The translations under genes and the position numbers were made by a program. From Komagataeibacter swingsii (GTDB taxonomy: Bacteria; Pseudomonadota; Alphaproteobacteria; Acetobacterales; Acetobacteraceae), in the NCBI RefSeq assembly GCF_003207895.1, contig NZ_NKUB01000026.1:1-36013 (forward strand): DNA of 36,013 bases, written 5' to 3'. The stretch's first letter is position 1. Every line of letters starts with the position of its first letter. This document shows, piece by piece, positions 7,890 to 17,902 of this stretch. A model generated the notes under the pieces. That model searched no databases. It was not told the origin of the DNA and saw nothing but the letters and a program-made list of their open reading frames with translations.

Positions 7890-8433
7890 CCAGAAATCCT
7901 TCAATTCCGATCATGCGATACGACGCCATGCGCCACCACTCGCCCGGACTGTCGCGATGTAGCCACCATATCCCATCATAACAATCCGCGGGCCATTCCT
8001 GCAGCGCGGGCAGCGACTGCGGCGCAACGATGGCTTTTGCCAGTGCCGCGAGGCCCTGATGCTGCCAGCAGACCAGTGACGTGCCCTCCAGACTGGCCAG
8101 AACGGCCCCCAGTTCGCGTTCCTGATGCAGCGACCAGCGCAGGTCGACAGGGCAATGCAGCGTTTCCGATAGGGGCTGGACCGTCTGTTCGGGCCGTCGG
8201 CTATGGCCGCCACCGGGACGGAAGGCGGACGCAAAAATACGATCAGGGATCGGCAGAAGTGGAGATGTGGTCCCCACAACCGTGAAAAAGACGGGCAGTT
8301 CCTTCGCCCGCTGCCAGCCGCGCCGACTTAATGAATGGGGATCGTCCCGCCCGTAACCATCAATTCCGGTTTCATGACGGCGTCCATCCGGTTTTTCCGC
8401 GTGGCGTATCAGCACGACGTTTATGGATGTCAT
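7876..8433 (-). CDS. Histidine phosphatase-superfamily protein
   Basis: 185 residues. The N-terminal LIRHAEKPD carries the RH catalytic motif of the phosphoglycerate-mutase-like superfamily, and LSRRGWQRAKEL is the usual next helix. Instead of a clear second catalytic histidine in a GH context, it has CWQHQGLAALA, which could supply it. The substrate is unknown. It lies last in the leftward operon, 14 nt after the isochorismatase-like gene. Confidence 0.75.
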   Translation of the reverse strand: MTSINVVLIRHAEKPDGRRHETGIDGYGRDDPHSLSRRGWQRAKELPVFFTVVGTTSPLLPIPDRIFASAFRPGGGHSRRPEQTVQPLSETLHCPVDLRWSLHQERELGAVLASLEGTSLVCWQHQGLAALAKAIVAPQSLPALQEWPADCYDGIWWLHRDSPGEWWRMASYRMIGIEGFLAIVR

Positions 8434-8447
8434 GATGCCGGTCCGTC

Positions 8448-9059
8448 TTATCCACCATTTCCGGCTGTCGTACGGTCAAGTTCCTGCGTTGATACGATCA
8501 GAAGCTGGTTGGTAAACCTTCTGGCATAGAAATCGATGGTCGAATCATGGGTCTCATCCACCGAACTGTAAACGGCATCTGACACGACAACGGTCCTGTA
8601 GCCCCGGTCAATGGCTTCCAGCGCGGTAAACAGGACGCAGAGATCCGTCTCGCCACCCGTCAGTATGATGGCCGTCGGATCATGGCGCCTGATATGCTCC
8701 CGGAACGCTGGTGAGCGCCACGCGGAATAACTGTTTTTGTCAAATACGGTATCAGGTGACGAAAACACCGATAGTTCCGGCACAAGTTCAAGTATGCGGG
8801 GATCAAGTTCAGCACGCGTCATCTGGTGCCAGTGCTCATAATATTCCCGCCACGCCCCCGGCGCTTCATCAGCACGCAGCGGGGGAATGAAGCGCGTAAA
8901 AATGGTCCTGTCCCTATACCGCCGTGCAATGGAGACCACATTTGGCAAGACGCGGGCCATCCAGGGCGCATGCCACGGTGTTTTTTCACGAAACATGTTC
9001 TGCATATCTACACAGACGTGAAGCCAGCGGCCACCGTGCAGAAAGCGTTCCAGACTCAT
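8448..9059 (-). CDS. Isochorismatase-family cysteine hydrolase
   Basis: 203 residues. The putative triad is visible: D in CVDMQNMF (about 18), K in FDKNSYSAW (about 107), and C in GGETDLCVLFTALEAIDRGY (about 143). This fold covers nicotinamidase, isochorismatase and N-carbamoyl hydrolases; the substrate is not predictable. It begins 30 nt after the stop of the molybdopterin subunit gene on the same strand, so it is probably co-transcribed with the aldehyde oxidoreductase. Confidence 0.85.
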   Translation of the reverse strand: MSLERFLHGGRWLHVCVDMQNMFREKTPWHAPWMARVLPNVVSIARRYRDRTIFTRFIPPLRADEAPGAWREYYEHWHQMTRAELDPRILELVPELSVFSSPDTVFDKNSYSAWRSPAFREHIRRHDPTAIILTGGETDLCVLFTALEAIDRGYRTVVVSDAVYSSVDETHDSTIDFYARRFTNQLLIVSTQELDRTTAGNGG

Positions 9060-9089
9060 CCCAACGTCTCCTTCATCCGCCTTGCAGGT

Positions 9090-11324
9090 TCAGGCACCCG
9101 GCATGATGGGCAGATTGCGGTACCGCCTGCCGGTCGCATGGAAAATGGCGTTGGCAATGGCGGCCGCCGTCCCGCACATGCCGATTTCCCCAATACCCTT
9201 GACGCCAAGGGGACTGACTTCATCATCGTGTTCATTCACGAACAGCACGTCCATGTCCGGAATATCGGCATGGGCGGGAATATGATACTCGGCAAAATTG
9301 TGATTCATGAACCGGCCGACACGCTCGTCCATCAGGGACTCCTCATGTAACGCCATGCCGGTCGCCATCACCATGGCGCCACGTATCTGGCTTGCGGCTG
9401 TTTTCGGGTTCATGATCCGCCCGGCGGCAACGGCATTGACCAGACGGGTCACGCGCACGGTGTCCAGTTCCGGGTCTACGCGCACCTCGCAGAACACCGC
9501 GCTATGGGTGAAGCGGGCCTTGCGCATCTGGCTGATTTTTCCCCTTAGTCCCGGTTTCGCGGTCTCCTCGGCTTCAAGAACATCCTGCCCGGTCAGCGAC
9601 AGGGCATCAGACAGGGACAGGCTGTCCTGCGCATTTTCGTTCATGCCATGCAATGCGCCGCCTTCCAGCTTCACGCTGTCCTGTCGTGCCCATGATGGCG
9701 CATTTTTGCATCTGGCCAGCGCCGCGAACAGTTTCGTGCGCAGGCTGTGGCACGCAAGCCAGACCGCCGCACCGGCAGAGGCAGCCGTCCATGACCCGCC
9801 TTCCGTCGGGCATTCGGGCAGGGCGGAATCCCCCAGTTCGATATCGATCCGGTCCAGCGGCATGCCGAACGCCTCCGCCGCGGTCTGCGCCAGTATGGTA
9901 TAGGTCCCGGTGCCAATGTCGGAAGCCGCCGTGGCAATATGCAGCCGTCCATCCTGACCCAGCCGGGCACGGGCGGAAGTGGGGGAGAACATGGCATCCC
10001 ATATGCCCGTCGCCATGCCCCAGCCGACCAGTTCCCTGCCATCACGCATGCTGCCGGGGATCATGGAACGGTCATGCCAGCCGAAATGCTGTGCGCCCTG
10101 GGCCATTGCGTCTCGCAGCGCCTTGCTGGTCAGGGGCATGTCATGCATGGCGTCAATATCGGAATAATTGTGCAGACGGAATGCCAGCGGGTCCATGCCG
10201 CAGGCATAGGCCATCTCATCAATGGCCATTTCCAGCAGGTTGACGCCGGTTGCCGCACCCGGTGCGCGCATGTCGCTGGACGTATAGGTGTCACGCGGTG
10301 CGACCTTGTAATCAGCCGTGGCGTTCGGGCATCTGTAATTGATCAGTCCCCAGATGACGATGTTTTCCATATTGTGCTCGAAGCGCGACGTATCGGTCAC
10401 GCCTTTGACAATCATGGACTGCAGGGTGCTGTCCCGGCTGGCGCCAAGGGCGATGTCCATGACGGCTTCGGGGCGGAAGGCGTGAGTGAACATCTGCGGT
10501 CGTGTCAGGGTCACGCGCACCGCCCGTTTCAGCATTTTTGCGGCCAGCGTGGCAAGGAAGACATTGTACACCGCCCGCAGGCCCGAACCGAATGCGCCGC
10601 CTACATAGGGATTGCGCACACGCACCTGATCCTTTGACAGGGAAAGGGCGCTTGCCAGATAGGCCTGCACCGCCTGCGGGCCCTGTGTCTTGTCCCAGAC
10701 CGTGAACGTGCCGTCATCTTCCACGATGACGGTCGTGGCGTGCATTTCCATCGGGTTGTGGTGTTCGGGCGCCAGATGATAGCGACCCTCGGTTTTTACC
10801 GCGCTCAGCGCATAGGCTGCGGCAGCGTCGCCGCGGGGTTTGGGCGGCACGTAATTGCTGCGTGTTTTCGATGGCATGTATTTCTGGTGCAGGGCAACTT
10901 CGAAATTCGCATTGTGCGGCCATCGTTCATAATCGACCCTGACCAGCATGGCCGCTTCACGCGCAGCCTCGAATGTTTCGGCAAAGACGACGGCGACGGG
11001 TTGCCCGTTGAAGTGGATTTCACCGTCATGCAGCGGCCTGTAGGGCGCACCAGGTACGCCCAGGCCGTCCATGTACGATTTTTCGAACAATGCGGCATGG
11101 GGGCGGTTGAGGTGGGTCATGATTTCGATCACGCCGGGAACCTGCCGTGCCCCGGTGTCGTGAATGGTTTCAATCCGCCCGTGTGCAATGGGGCTGTTGA
11201 CAACGACGCCATACAGCATGCCCGGCGGGTGGGGCTCGGCAGCATATTTCGCCTGTCCGGTTACTTTCGCAACACCATCGATCCGGGAGACAGGTTGCCC
11301 GATATGCGTGGATATGACGTTCAT
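9090..11324 (-). CDS. paoC: Molybdopterin-binding large subunit of a PaoABC-type aldehyde oxidoreductase
   Basis: 744 residues of the xanthine-oxidase family large subunit. The N-terminal aldehyde-oxidase a/b hammerhead begins RIDGVAKVTGQAKYAAE. Molybdopterin-binding segments include GGAFGSGLRAVYN and GGSWTAASAG. The C-terminal GVKGIGEIGMCG carries the catalytic glutamate. The enzyme should oxidise aldehydes to carboxylic acids. The start at 11324 has AAGGAT upstream and fits the family; an in-frame start at 11405 would run into the preceding gene. Symbol is by gene order and subunit type. Confidence 0.88.
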   Translation of the reverse strand: MNVISTHIGQPVSRIDGVAKVTGQAKYAAEPHPPGMLYGVVVNSPIAHGRIETIHDTGARQVPGVIEIMTHLNRPHAALFEKSYMDGLGVPGAPYRPLHDGEIHFNGQPVAVVFAETFEAAREAAMLVRVDYERWPHNANFEVALHQKYMPSKTRSNYVPPKPRGDAAAAYALSAVKTEGRYHLAPEHHNPMEMHATTVIVEDDGTFTVWDKTQGPQAVQAYLASALSLSKDQVRVRNPYVGGAFGSGLRAVYNVFLATLAAKMLKRAVRVTLTRPQMFTHAFRPEAVMDIALGASRDSTLQSMIVKGVTDTSRFEHNMENIVIWGLINYRCPNATADYKVAPRDTYTSSDMRAPGAATGVNLLEMAIDEMAYACGMDPLAFRLHNYSDIDAMHDMPLTSKALRDAMAQGAQHFGWHDRSMIPGSMRDGRELVGWGMATGIWDAMFSPTSARARLGQDGRLHIATAASDIGTGTYTILAQTAAEAFGMPLDRIDIELGDSALPECPTEGGSWTAASAGAAVWLACHSLRTKLFAALARCKNAPSWARQDSVKLEGGALHGMNENAQDSLSLSDALSLTGQDVLEAEETAKPGLRGKISQMRKARFTHSAVFCEVRVDPELDTVRVTRLVNAVAAGRIMNPKTAASQIRGAMVMATGMALHEESLMDERVGRFMNHNFAEYHIPAHADIPDMDVLFVNEHDDEVSPLGVKGIGEIGMCGTAAAIANAIFHATGRRYRNLPIMPGA

Positions 11325-11337
11325 GGCTGCGTATCCT

Positions 11338-12341
11338 TCAGCGAATGGTCTTGTCTGTCTGGGATTGCGGCGTGCCGGCTGCCGCCTGCCACAGCGCGCG
11401 TTCAATCACGCGCGGGGCGAGCCTGATCTTGGCGGCGTTGTCACGGTCCGCCACAGCCCCATGCAGAAGCCGTTCGGCAACATCGCGGAACAGCGAATGC
11501 GAAGGCGGCCTGCCGTCCAGCAGCGCCTCGGCTTCCGGCACGCACCATGGTTTTGTTCCCACGCCACCCAGCGCGATGCTGCCGCACGCGATCCGGCCGT
11601 CTTCCATATGCAGACCCACGGCCACCGAGACGATTGCAAACGCAAAGGACAGCCGGTCACGGATCTTGAGATAGGTATGATGCGGCCCGAACGGTGCGGG
11701 TGGCAGGTCGATGGATGTCACGATTTCACCTGGCTGCAGGATATTGTCGCGCCATGGCATGTCACCGGGCAGGCGATGATAGTCACGCACGCCAACCGTG
11801 CGCCCGCCATCCGGTCCATGCAGGTTGACCGTGGCGTTGAGTGCTGCGAGGGCTATGCACATGTCGGACGGGAAGGTGGCGATACAGGCGTCACTGGTAC
11901 CCAGCACGGCCATGATCCGGTTGCGGCCGCCACGTGCGGCGCATCCCGTGTCGGGCGAACGCTTGTTGCATGCCATGGCGGGGTCATAAAAGTAATGGCA
12001 GCGGGTTCGTTGGTTCAGGTTGCCGCCATTGGTGGCCATATTGCGGATCTGCGGGCTGGCCCCCGCCAGAATGGCCGAGGCGAGCAGGGGATACCTGTCG
12101 ATTACAAGGGGATGGGCCGCCGTATCGGCATTGGTGACCAGCGCGCCAAGGCGCAGGCCGCCATCGGGCCGGTCTGCTATATCGCGCATCGGCAGGGATC
12201 CGATATCGATAACATGGGTCGGACGTTCGACATCCGATTTCATGAGATCGATCAGGTTCGTCCCACCTGCAAGGAAGCGCGTATGTTCGGCATTGCGGCA
12301 GGCTTCATCGAAAGTGGTGGGGCGGGAATACGAAAAACTTC

Positions 12342-12345
<4 letters not shown>
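11338..12345 (-). CDS. paoB: FAD-binding middle subunit of a PaoABC-type aldehyde oxidoreductase
   Basis: 335 residues of the CO-dehydrogenase flavoprotein fold. FLAGGTNLIDLMK (about 24-36) and ATNGGNLNQRTRC (about 104-116) bind FAD. Four cysteines at about 116, 126, 135 and 154 lie in the position where E. coli PaoB carries an extra [4Fe-4S] cluster, which separates this type from ordinary xanthine dehydrogenase medium subunits. It passes electrons between the Fe-S subunit and FAD. The start overlaps the 2Fe-2S gene by 4 nt (ATGA), indicating translational coupling. Confidence 0.88.
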
Positions 12346-12848
<503 letters not shown>

Positions 12849-13383
12849 GGGAACTCGCTCCGGTGGATATCTGGTTTTGTCTGGGTCAGTTACAGGGTTT
12901 AAGGCATCAGGGGGCTGCCGGTTGCGCCTTCATGCGTGAAAAGGGATGCATGAAATCTTCACTGGCGTGGCGGCGGGCTGGCGGCCATCACCATGGCCAA
13001 TGCTTCTTTATTCTCGATGTCGGGAGGATGAGCCCATATCAATATACATCAGGTAAATACCGGAACTGTTGTATAAAAATTTTTTGGACATGATATTGAA
13101 AACGTATCTGGAGCGGCCTATCCGGAAAACGCTGGTATAGTATTGTATTATTCAGGTAAATGCCGGTGATAACCGTTAGAAGTTATCTTACTTATTGCGC
13201 ATGGATGTTCTCTTTTATATCAGTCTGTATTGTAATAATAACGACTTTAATTATCAGTTTTATAATAATACAGGAATATTATATATATTCGGTTCCGTTT
13301 TTTTATTTCAAAAAATAGACTTTTTTCTGAATCTTTGAAACTGCATTCGGGTCAGATGGTTTGTCATGTGACGGTCAGAATAA
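12849..13383. other. Intergenic region, AT-rich, with a spaced direct repeat
   Basis: 535 bp between the leftward aldehyde oxidoreductase operon and the small rightward gene. It becomes very AT-rich after about 13020. The 14-mer CAGGTAAATRCCGG occurs twice, at 13050-13063 and 13153-13166. This is probably the promoter region of the leftward operon. No gene was recognised in it. Confidence 0.4.
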
Positions 13384-13593
13384 GTGACCGTTCCCTATCA
13401 GCAAAAAAGAAATGGAAAAATAGCAAATCAGGGCGGCAGCCATGAACTGCACGTCAAGGCCGGCGAGCAGAGCCACAAGAACACCGGCACGTCGCAAGGC
13501 GAGAAAACCGAGGGTACCCACAGCACCGGCACCCGCGGCGGTACGCATGAACAGCATGTCAAGGCAGGCCAGCAGAGTCACAAGAACACCTGA
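13384..13593 (+). CDS. Small repeat protein, KGG/Con-10-like stress protein
   Basis: A 69-residue, very hydrophilic protein from a GTG start. It holds two copies of an 18-residue repeat: GGSHELHVKAGEQSHKNT (17-34) and GGTHEQHVKAGQQSHKNT (52-69), 15 of 18 positions identical, joined by a G/T/S-rich linker. Composition and repeats resemble KGG-repeat/Con-10 general-stress proteins; the exact family is not certain. No strong ribosome site precedes the GTG, so the start is tentative. A strong hairpin follows the stop. Confidence 0.6.
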   Translation: MTVPYQQKRNGKIANQGGSHELHVKAGEQSHKNTGTSQGEKTEGTHSTGTRGGTHEQHVKAGQQSHKNT

Positions 13594-13609
13594 CATCCTG
13601 TTGAATATC

Positions 13610-13638
13610 GGGGACGTCAGCGATCTGCTGCCGTCCCC
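13610..13638 (+). terminator. Hairpin after the small repeat-protein gene
   Basis: GGGGACG (13610-13616) pairs with CGTCCCC (13632-13638), with an inner CAGC/GCTG stem and a 5-nt loop. It starts 17 nt after the stop codon. No T-tract follows, so its use as terminator is inferred from position and strength. Confidence 0.5.
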
Positions 13639-13834
13639 CGGAATCTGAATACTCCGGTCAACACATCGACTACCGCGCGCCGATCAGGCGAGCGGCATCT
13701 TTTTATGAGATGGTACATCTTTCCTGTTGGAAAGGAGGGGAGGGCGGAGATCTGTCTCTGATTGTCTCATGCCATTCATACTTGCCGTCAAGTGGTCTGA
13801 TCACAAAATAATGTCTGCTCATGACAGGCACCGA

Positions 13835-13857
13835 TTGTTCATATTCAGCATGAACAA
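13835..13857. promoter_or_regulatory. Inverted repeat in the leader of the TPP-enzyme operon
   Basis: TTGTTCAT (13835-13842) and ATGAACAA (13850-13857) are a perfect inverted repeat with a 7-bp spacer. With one mismatch the symmetry reaches 11 bp per arm. It is about 170 bp upstream of the ATG at 14025. The whole gap 13639-14024 (386 bp) holds no gene. The form fits a dimeric regulator such as GntR or LacI type; this is an inference. Confidence 0.45.
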
Positions 13858-14024
13858 CCGATTCTCTTGATTATTTCTTCAAAACTATTCTGTCTGCAGA
13901 CGATCATACGGAGGTGTCGTACGCATCCTGCGTGCGACTGGTTACGTCATACCCAACGGAAAAAAGAGGCAACCCCTTCGAATTTTCGGCGTTGGCCAGA
14001 TGAATCCGACAGGAGACCCCCGAA

Positions 14025-15812
14025 ATGAATGTCAGCGAATTCTTATGGAAGCGCCTTCAGGAATGGGGCCTCAGACGCGCCTACGGTTATCCGGGCGATG
14101 GGGCAGGCGGAATAGACGTGGCCCTGCAACGCGAAGTGGATGCAGGCAACGTTGAATACGTTCAGGTGCGACATGAGGAAATGGCGGCGTTCATGGCGAC
14201 AGCCCATGCCAAGTTTACCGGGCAGGTGGGGCTGTGTTTCGCAACGTCCGGTCCCGGTGCCATTCACCTGCTGAACGGGCTGTATGATGCCAAGCTGGAC
14301 CATGTCGGTGTGGTGGCGATCATGGGCCAGCAGGCCCGCACGGCGATTGGCACGAATTACCAGCAGGAAGTGGACCTGCAGTCGCTGTGCAAGGACGTGG
14401 CGTGCGAATACATTGTCACCGTGACCGAACCATCGCAGATGCGCCATGCGCTGGACCGGGCCGTGCGGATCGCACGCGACAAGCGCGCGCCCACGGTCGT
14501 GATCGTGCCCAACGATCTGCAGGAACTGCCCTATGCCGACCCACCAATGGCCCATGGTGCGACCCATACGGGCATTGGCACGACAGTCGGCAGCAAGGTG
14601 CCCGAGGAGGCAGGCCTGCGCGCCGCGGCCGAAATACTCAATGCAGGCAAAAAGGTTGCGATCCTTGCTGGCGCAGGTGCGCTGGAGGCAACGGACCAGT
14701 TGCTCCAGATCGCGGAAATCCTTGGGGCAGGGATTGCCAAGGCGCTGCTGGGAAAAGCTGCCGTTCCCGATGAACTGCCCTTCGTCACCGGTTCGATCGG
14801 GCTACTGGGCACGAAGCCGTCATGGGATCTGATGAAGGAATGCGACACGTTCCTTATGGTGGGGTCATCGTTCCCTTACAGCGAATTCCTGCCAAAACCT
14901 GGTCACGCACGCGGGGTACAGATCGACATCAATGGCGCCAACCTGTCCCTGCGTTACCCGATGGAGGTCAACCTGCAGGGCGATAGCGCCGCGACATTAC
15001 GCGCCCTGATCCCGTTGCTTCATCACAATAGTGACCGCTCATGGCGCGCCCATATTGAAAAAGAAGTGGCCCAGTGGTGGAAAGTGCTGGAAGCCCGTGC
15101 CATGACCAGCGCCCGGCCGCTCAATCCGCAGCGCGTGTTCTGGGAACTTTCGCCACGTCTGCCCGAAAACGCCATCATCACCGCTGATTCCGGCTCCGTT
15201 GCCAACTGGTATGCGCGCGACCTGAAAATACGGCGAGGCATGAAAGCATCGCTGTCGGGTGGCCTTGCATCGCTGGGTGCAGGGACGCCTTACGCCATGG
15301 CAGGCAAGATGGCCTATCCCGAACGCACGGTCATTGCCTGCATGGGCGATGGGGCCATGCAGATGAACGGCCTGAATGTCATGATCACGATTTCCAAATA
15401 CTGGAAGCAATGGTCCAATCCCCGGCTGATCGTCCTGGTGCTGAATAACCAGGACCTCAATCAGGTGACATGGGAGGAGCGCATCCAGCTTGGCAAAGGC
15501 AAGACGGAATCAACCCAGTCCATCCCTGATTTTCCCTATCATCGGTATGCCGAACTGCTGGGGCTGAAGGGCATCTATGTGGACGACCCCGATGATGTCG
15601 CCACGGCGTGGGAAGAGGCACTGAGCGCCGACCGCCCTGTTATCCTTGAAGCCCGCACCGACCCTAACGTGCCGCCCCTGCCGCCGCATATCACCCTGCA
15701 GCAGGCCAAGGCCTTCCTGTCATCGCTACCCACGGAACCAGAGCGGGCCAGTGTCATACTGGGTTCGGCAAAGGAAATGCTGGCGTCCTTCCTGCCTGCA
15801 GGAAAATCGTGA
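14025..15812 (+). CDS. Thiamine-diphosphate enzyme, pyruvate oxidase/acetolactate synthase-like
   Basis: 595 residues in the three-domain POX/ALS fold. The catalytic glutamate is in VRHEE (E51). The middle domain runs from about 190 to 330 and has a Rossmann-like ILAGAGAL segment. The TPP-binding motif starts with GDG at 441-443 and ends with NN at 474-475. Candidate reactions are 2-keto acid decarboxylation or quinone-linked pyruvate oxidation; the specific substrate cannot be read from the sequence. AGGAG lies upstream of the ATG. It is the first gene of a five-gene operon and overlaps the next gene by 4 nt. Confidence 0.85.
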   Translation: MNVSEFLWKRLQEWGLRRAYGYPGDGAGGIDVALQREVDAGNVEYVQVRHEEMAAFMATAHAKFTGQVGLCFATSGPGAIHLLNGLYDAKLDHVGVVAIMGQQARTAIGTNYQQEVDLQSLCKDVACEYIVTVTEPSQMRHALDRAVRIARDKRAPTVVIVPNDLQELPYADPPMAHGATHTGIGTTVGSKVPEEAGLRAAAEILNAGKKVAILAGAGALEATDQLLQIAEILGAGIAKALLGKAAVPDELPFVTGSIGLLGTKPSWDLMKECDTFLMVGSSFPYSEFLPKPGHARGVQIDINGANLSLRYPMEVNLQGDSAATLRALIPLLHHNSDRSWRAHIEKEVAQWWKVLEARAMTSARPLNPQRVFWELSPRLPENAIITADSGSVANWYARDLKIRRGMKASLSGGLASLGAGTPYAMAGKMAYPERTVIACMGDGAMQMNGLNVMITISKYWKQWSNPRLIVLVLNNQDLNQVTWEERIQLGKGKTESTQSIPDFPYHRYAELLGLKGIYVDDPDDVATAWEEALSADRPVILEARTDPNVPPLPPHITLQQAKAFLSSLPTEPERASVILGSAKEMLASFLPAGKS

Positions 15813-16912
15813 GGCGCCCGGGTTTACAGATCGATGGCGTCACGGCGCAGGCCTTTACACTCCCAACCGACAGTCCGGAAGCCGACGGCACAATGACATG
15901 GTCGGCCACGACAGTCATTGTCGTGCACGTTACGGCGGGGGGCTGTACCGGCCTTGGCTATACCTATTCCGATGCCGCGGTCGCGCGCCTGATAGAAGCC
16001 ACGCTGAAGCACCGGATTGTGGGGAGCGACCCGTTTGCCCCGACAAAACTGTGGGACACCCTTCAGGCAGCCGTGCGCAATATGGGGCGTGCAGGCATGA
16101 CGGCCAATGCAATCTCGGCTGTCGATACGGCGGTATGGGACCTGAAGGCAAAATTGCTGGACCTGCCGCTGGTAACCCTGCTGGGGGCACGGCGCGATCA
16201 TATCGAGATTTACGGCAGTGGCGGGTTCACCACCTATTCGGACCAGCAGCTTGCACAGCAACTCCATCGGTGGGTGCACGACGCTGGATGCCGTGCCGTC
16301 AAGATCAAGGTTGGTACCGACCCGGCCCGTGACCCGCACCGGCTTGAAATCGCACGGTGTGCAATCGGTGATGCCGCGCTGTTCATGGATGCCAATGGCG
16401 CCATGGATGTCAAGGCGGCCATCGCATCTGGCCGCAGGGCCATGGAAGCCTGGGGGGTATGCTGGTTCGAGGAGCCTGTCTCGTCCGATGACATTGAAGG
16501 CCTCACCGCCATACGCGCCCATCTGCCCGCCCCAATGGAACTGGCGGCAGGTGAATACATCTACAATGTCGATATGGCCCGGCAGCTATTGGCATGCCAT
16601 GCTGTGGATGTGCTGCAGGCAGACATCACACGCTGCGGGGGCGTGAGCGGGCTGCTGCGCATAGCCGATCTGGCCGATGCCTTTCACATCCCGTTTTCGG
16701 CCCATTGCGCGCCAGCGCTGCATCTTCATGCCTTATGTGCCGTGCGTAACCTGCGGCATCTGGAATGGTTTCATGATCATGTGCGTATCGAACAGCGCCT
16801 GTTCGATGGCGCGCCGGTCCCGCACGATGGGCGGATTGCCCCGGATCTGACGCAGCCCGGCTGTGGCCTGACATTCAGGTACGCTGATGCCGCGCCATTC
16901 GCGGTCCACTAA
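15809..16912 (+). CDS. Enolase-superfamily protein, mandelate racemase/sugar-acid dehydratase type
   Basis: 367 residues from a GTG that overlaps the preceding stop (GTGA). Superfamily residues are visible: the VKIKVG lysine motif (about 169-171), metal ligands D in FMDANGA, E in CWFEEPV, E in AAGEYIY, and the general base pair D in QADITRCGG and H in FSAHCAPALH. This arrangement is that of the MR subgroup, which dehydrates or racemises acid sugars. Together with the TPP enzyme and the GMC flavoprotein it suggests a sugar-acid pathway. The exact sugar is unknown. Confidence 0.85.
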   Translation: MRRPGLQIDGVTAQAFTLPTDSPEADGTMTWSATTVIVVHVTAGGCTGLGYTYSDAAVARLIEATLKHRIVGSDPFAPTKLWDTLQAAVRNMGRAGMTANAISAVDTAVWDLKAKLLDLPLVTLLGARRDHIEIYGSGGFTTYSDQQLAQQLHRWVHDAGCRAVKIKVGTDPARDPHRLEIARCAIGDAALFMDANGAMDVKAAIASGRRAMEAWGVCWFEEPVSSDDIEGLTAIRAHLPAPMELAAGEYIYNVDMARQLLACHAVDVLQADITRCGGVSGLLRIADLADAFHIPFSAHCAPALHLHALCAVRNLRHLEWFHDHVRIEQRLFDGAPVPHDGRIAPDLTQPGCGLTFRYADAAPFAVH

Positions 16913-16927
16913 CAGGGGAGCGGGAAG

Positions 16928-17902
16928 ATGGCCAATACTACCAGCCCGAGTGGCGCGGCACGTACCACATTGACACTGCTTGGATCGCTGACCGGTGCGG
17001 CACTGCTCGGGGCATTGCATTCACATGCCCGTCCGCCTCCTGCCACGCGCTCACCAGCAAAAGCACCGGTGCCTGATCCTGCTGCCGCCAATCGTGCGGC
17101 GCGGCGCCTTAACCGCGCGGCGGGTACCCTTGCGGCCTCTGTCCTGTTTGACAGCACGGTGGAGCATTATCGTGGGCAGTTTCAAAACAGGGCGATGTAC
17201 ACGCCGCTGGTGACCGCCGCCATGGCGCTGGGTGTCAGTGCGCATGGCACGATGGATGAGCGCCAGACACCGCATGTGGTGCGCGATACAGTCTATGCGC
17301 TGATCAGCATTGTCGGTCTTGTTGGTACCGGTTTCCACCTGTTCAATGTGCGCAGGAAGGCGGGCGGCTTTTCGTGGCAGAACCTGTTTTATGGTGCCCC
17401 CCTCGGCGCGCCCATGGCCATCGGGCTTTCCGGCCTGCTTGGTTACCTGTCGGAACGGGTGCGTGAAACCCCGCCCGGACAGGTACCCATGATATGGGGC
17501 CTGCCCGCCGGGCGTGTCGTGGGTGTGGTATCGGGCCTTGGCATAACCGGGACCGTGGGCGAGGCAGCCCTGCTGCATTTTCGCGGCGGGTTTCATGATC
17601 CGTTCATGTATCTGCCGGTCACCATGCCGCCTGTCGCTGCTATTGTTCTGGGGCGCAGCGCGCTTGGCCCGGCAGGCATTGCCCGGCGCGCCACGCGCTG
17701 GTGGCTTCGTGCCACGGCTATTCTCGGCCTGTCCGGTACCGCCTTTCATGCCATTGGCGTGGGGCGCGACATGGGCGGCTGGCGCAACTGGCAGCAGAAT
17801 ATTCTCAATGGACCGCCCATTCCGGCCCCCCCGGCGTTTACCGGCCTGGCGCTTGCGGGGCTTGCGGCACTTGGCCTGCTGGAGGACCATCCCGATGACT
17901 GA
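16928..17902 (+). CDS. Multi-pass membrane protein of unknown function
   Basis: 324 residues. After a polar N-terminal section (1-65) there are about seven hydrophobic segments, among them VYALISIVGLVGTGFHLF, APMAIGLSGLLGYL and RATAILGLSGTAFHAIGV. Two internal stretches share a GLxGTxFHxxxVxRxxGG pattern (near 130-150 and 275-295), suggesting an internal duplication with conserved histidines. I do not recognise the family. It starts 15 nt after the dehydratase-like gene and overlaps the subunit-3 gene by 8 nt. Its position suggests that it anchors or connects the oxidoreductase to the membrane; this is an inference. Confidence 0.75.
   Translation: MANTTSPSGAARTTLTLLGSLTGAALLGALHSHARPPPATRSPAKAPVPDPAAANRAARRLNRAAGTLAASVLFDSTVEHYRGQFQNRAMYTPLVTAAMALGVSAHGTMDERQTPHVVRDTVYALISIVGLVGTGFHLFNVRRKAGGFSWQNLFYGAPLGAPMAIGLSGLLGYLSERVRETPPGQVPMIWGLPAGRVVGVVSGLGITGTVGEAALLHFRGGFHDPFMYLPVTMPPVAAIVLGRSALGPAGIARRATRWWLRATAILGLSGTAFHAIGVGRDMGGWRNWQQNILNGPPIPAPPAFTGLALAGLAALGLLEDHPDD

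Noticed and set aside
13384-13593. The two 18-residue repeats as a CRISPR-like or intergenic repeat array
   Set aside because: Only two copies, in one reading frame with conserved protein sequence; it is a coding repeat.
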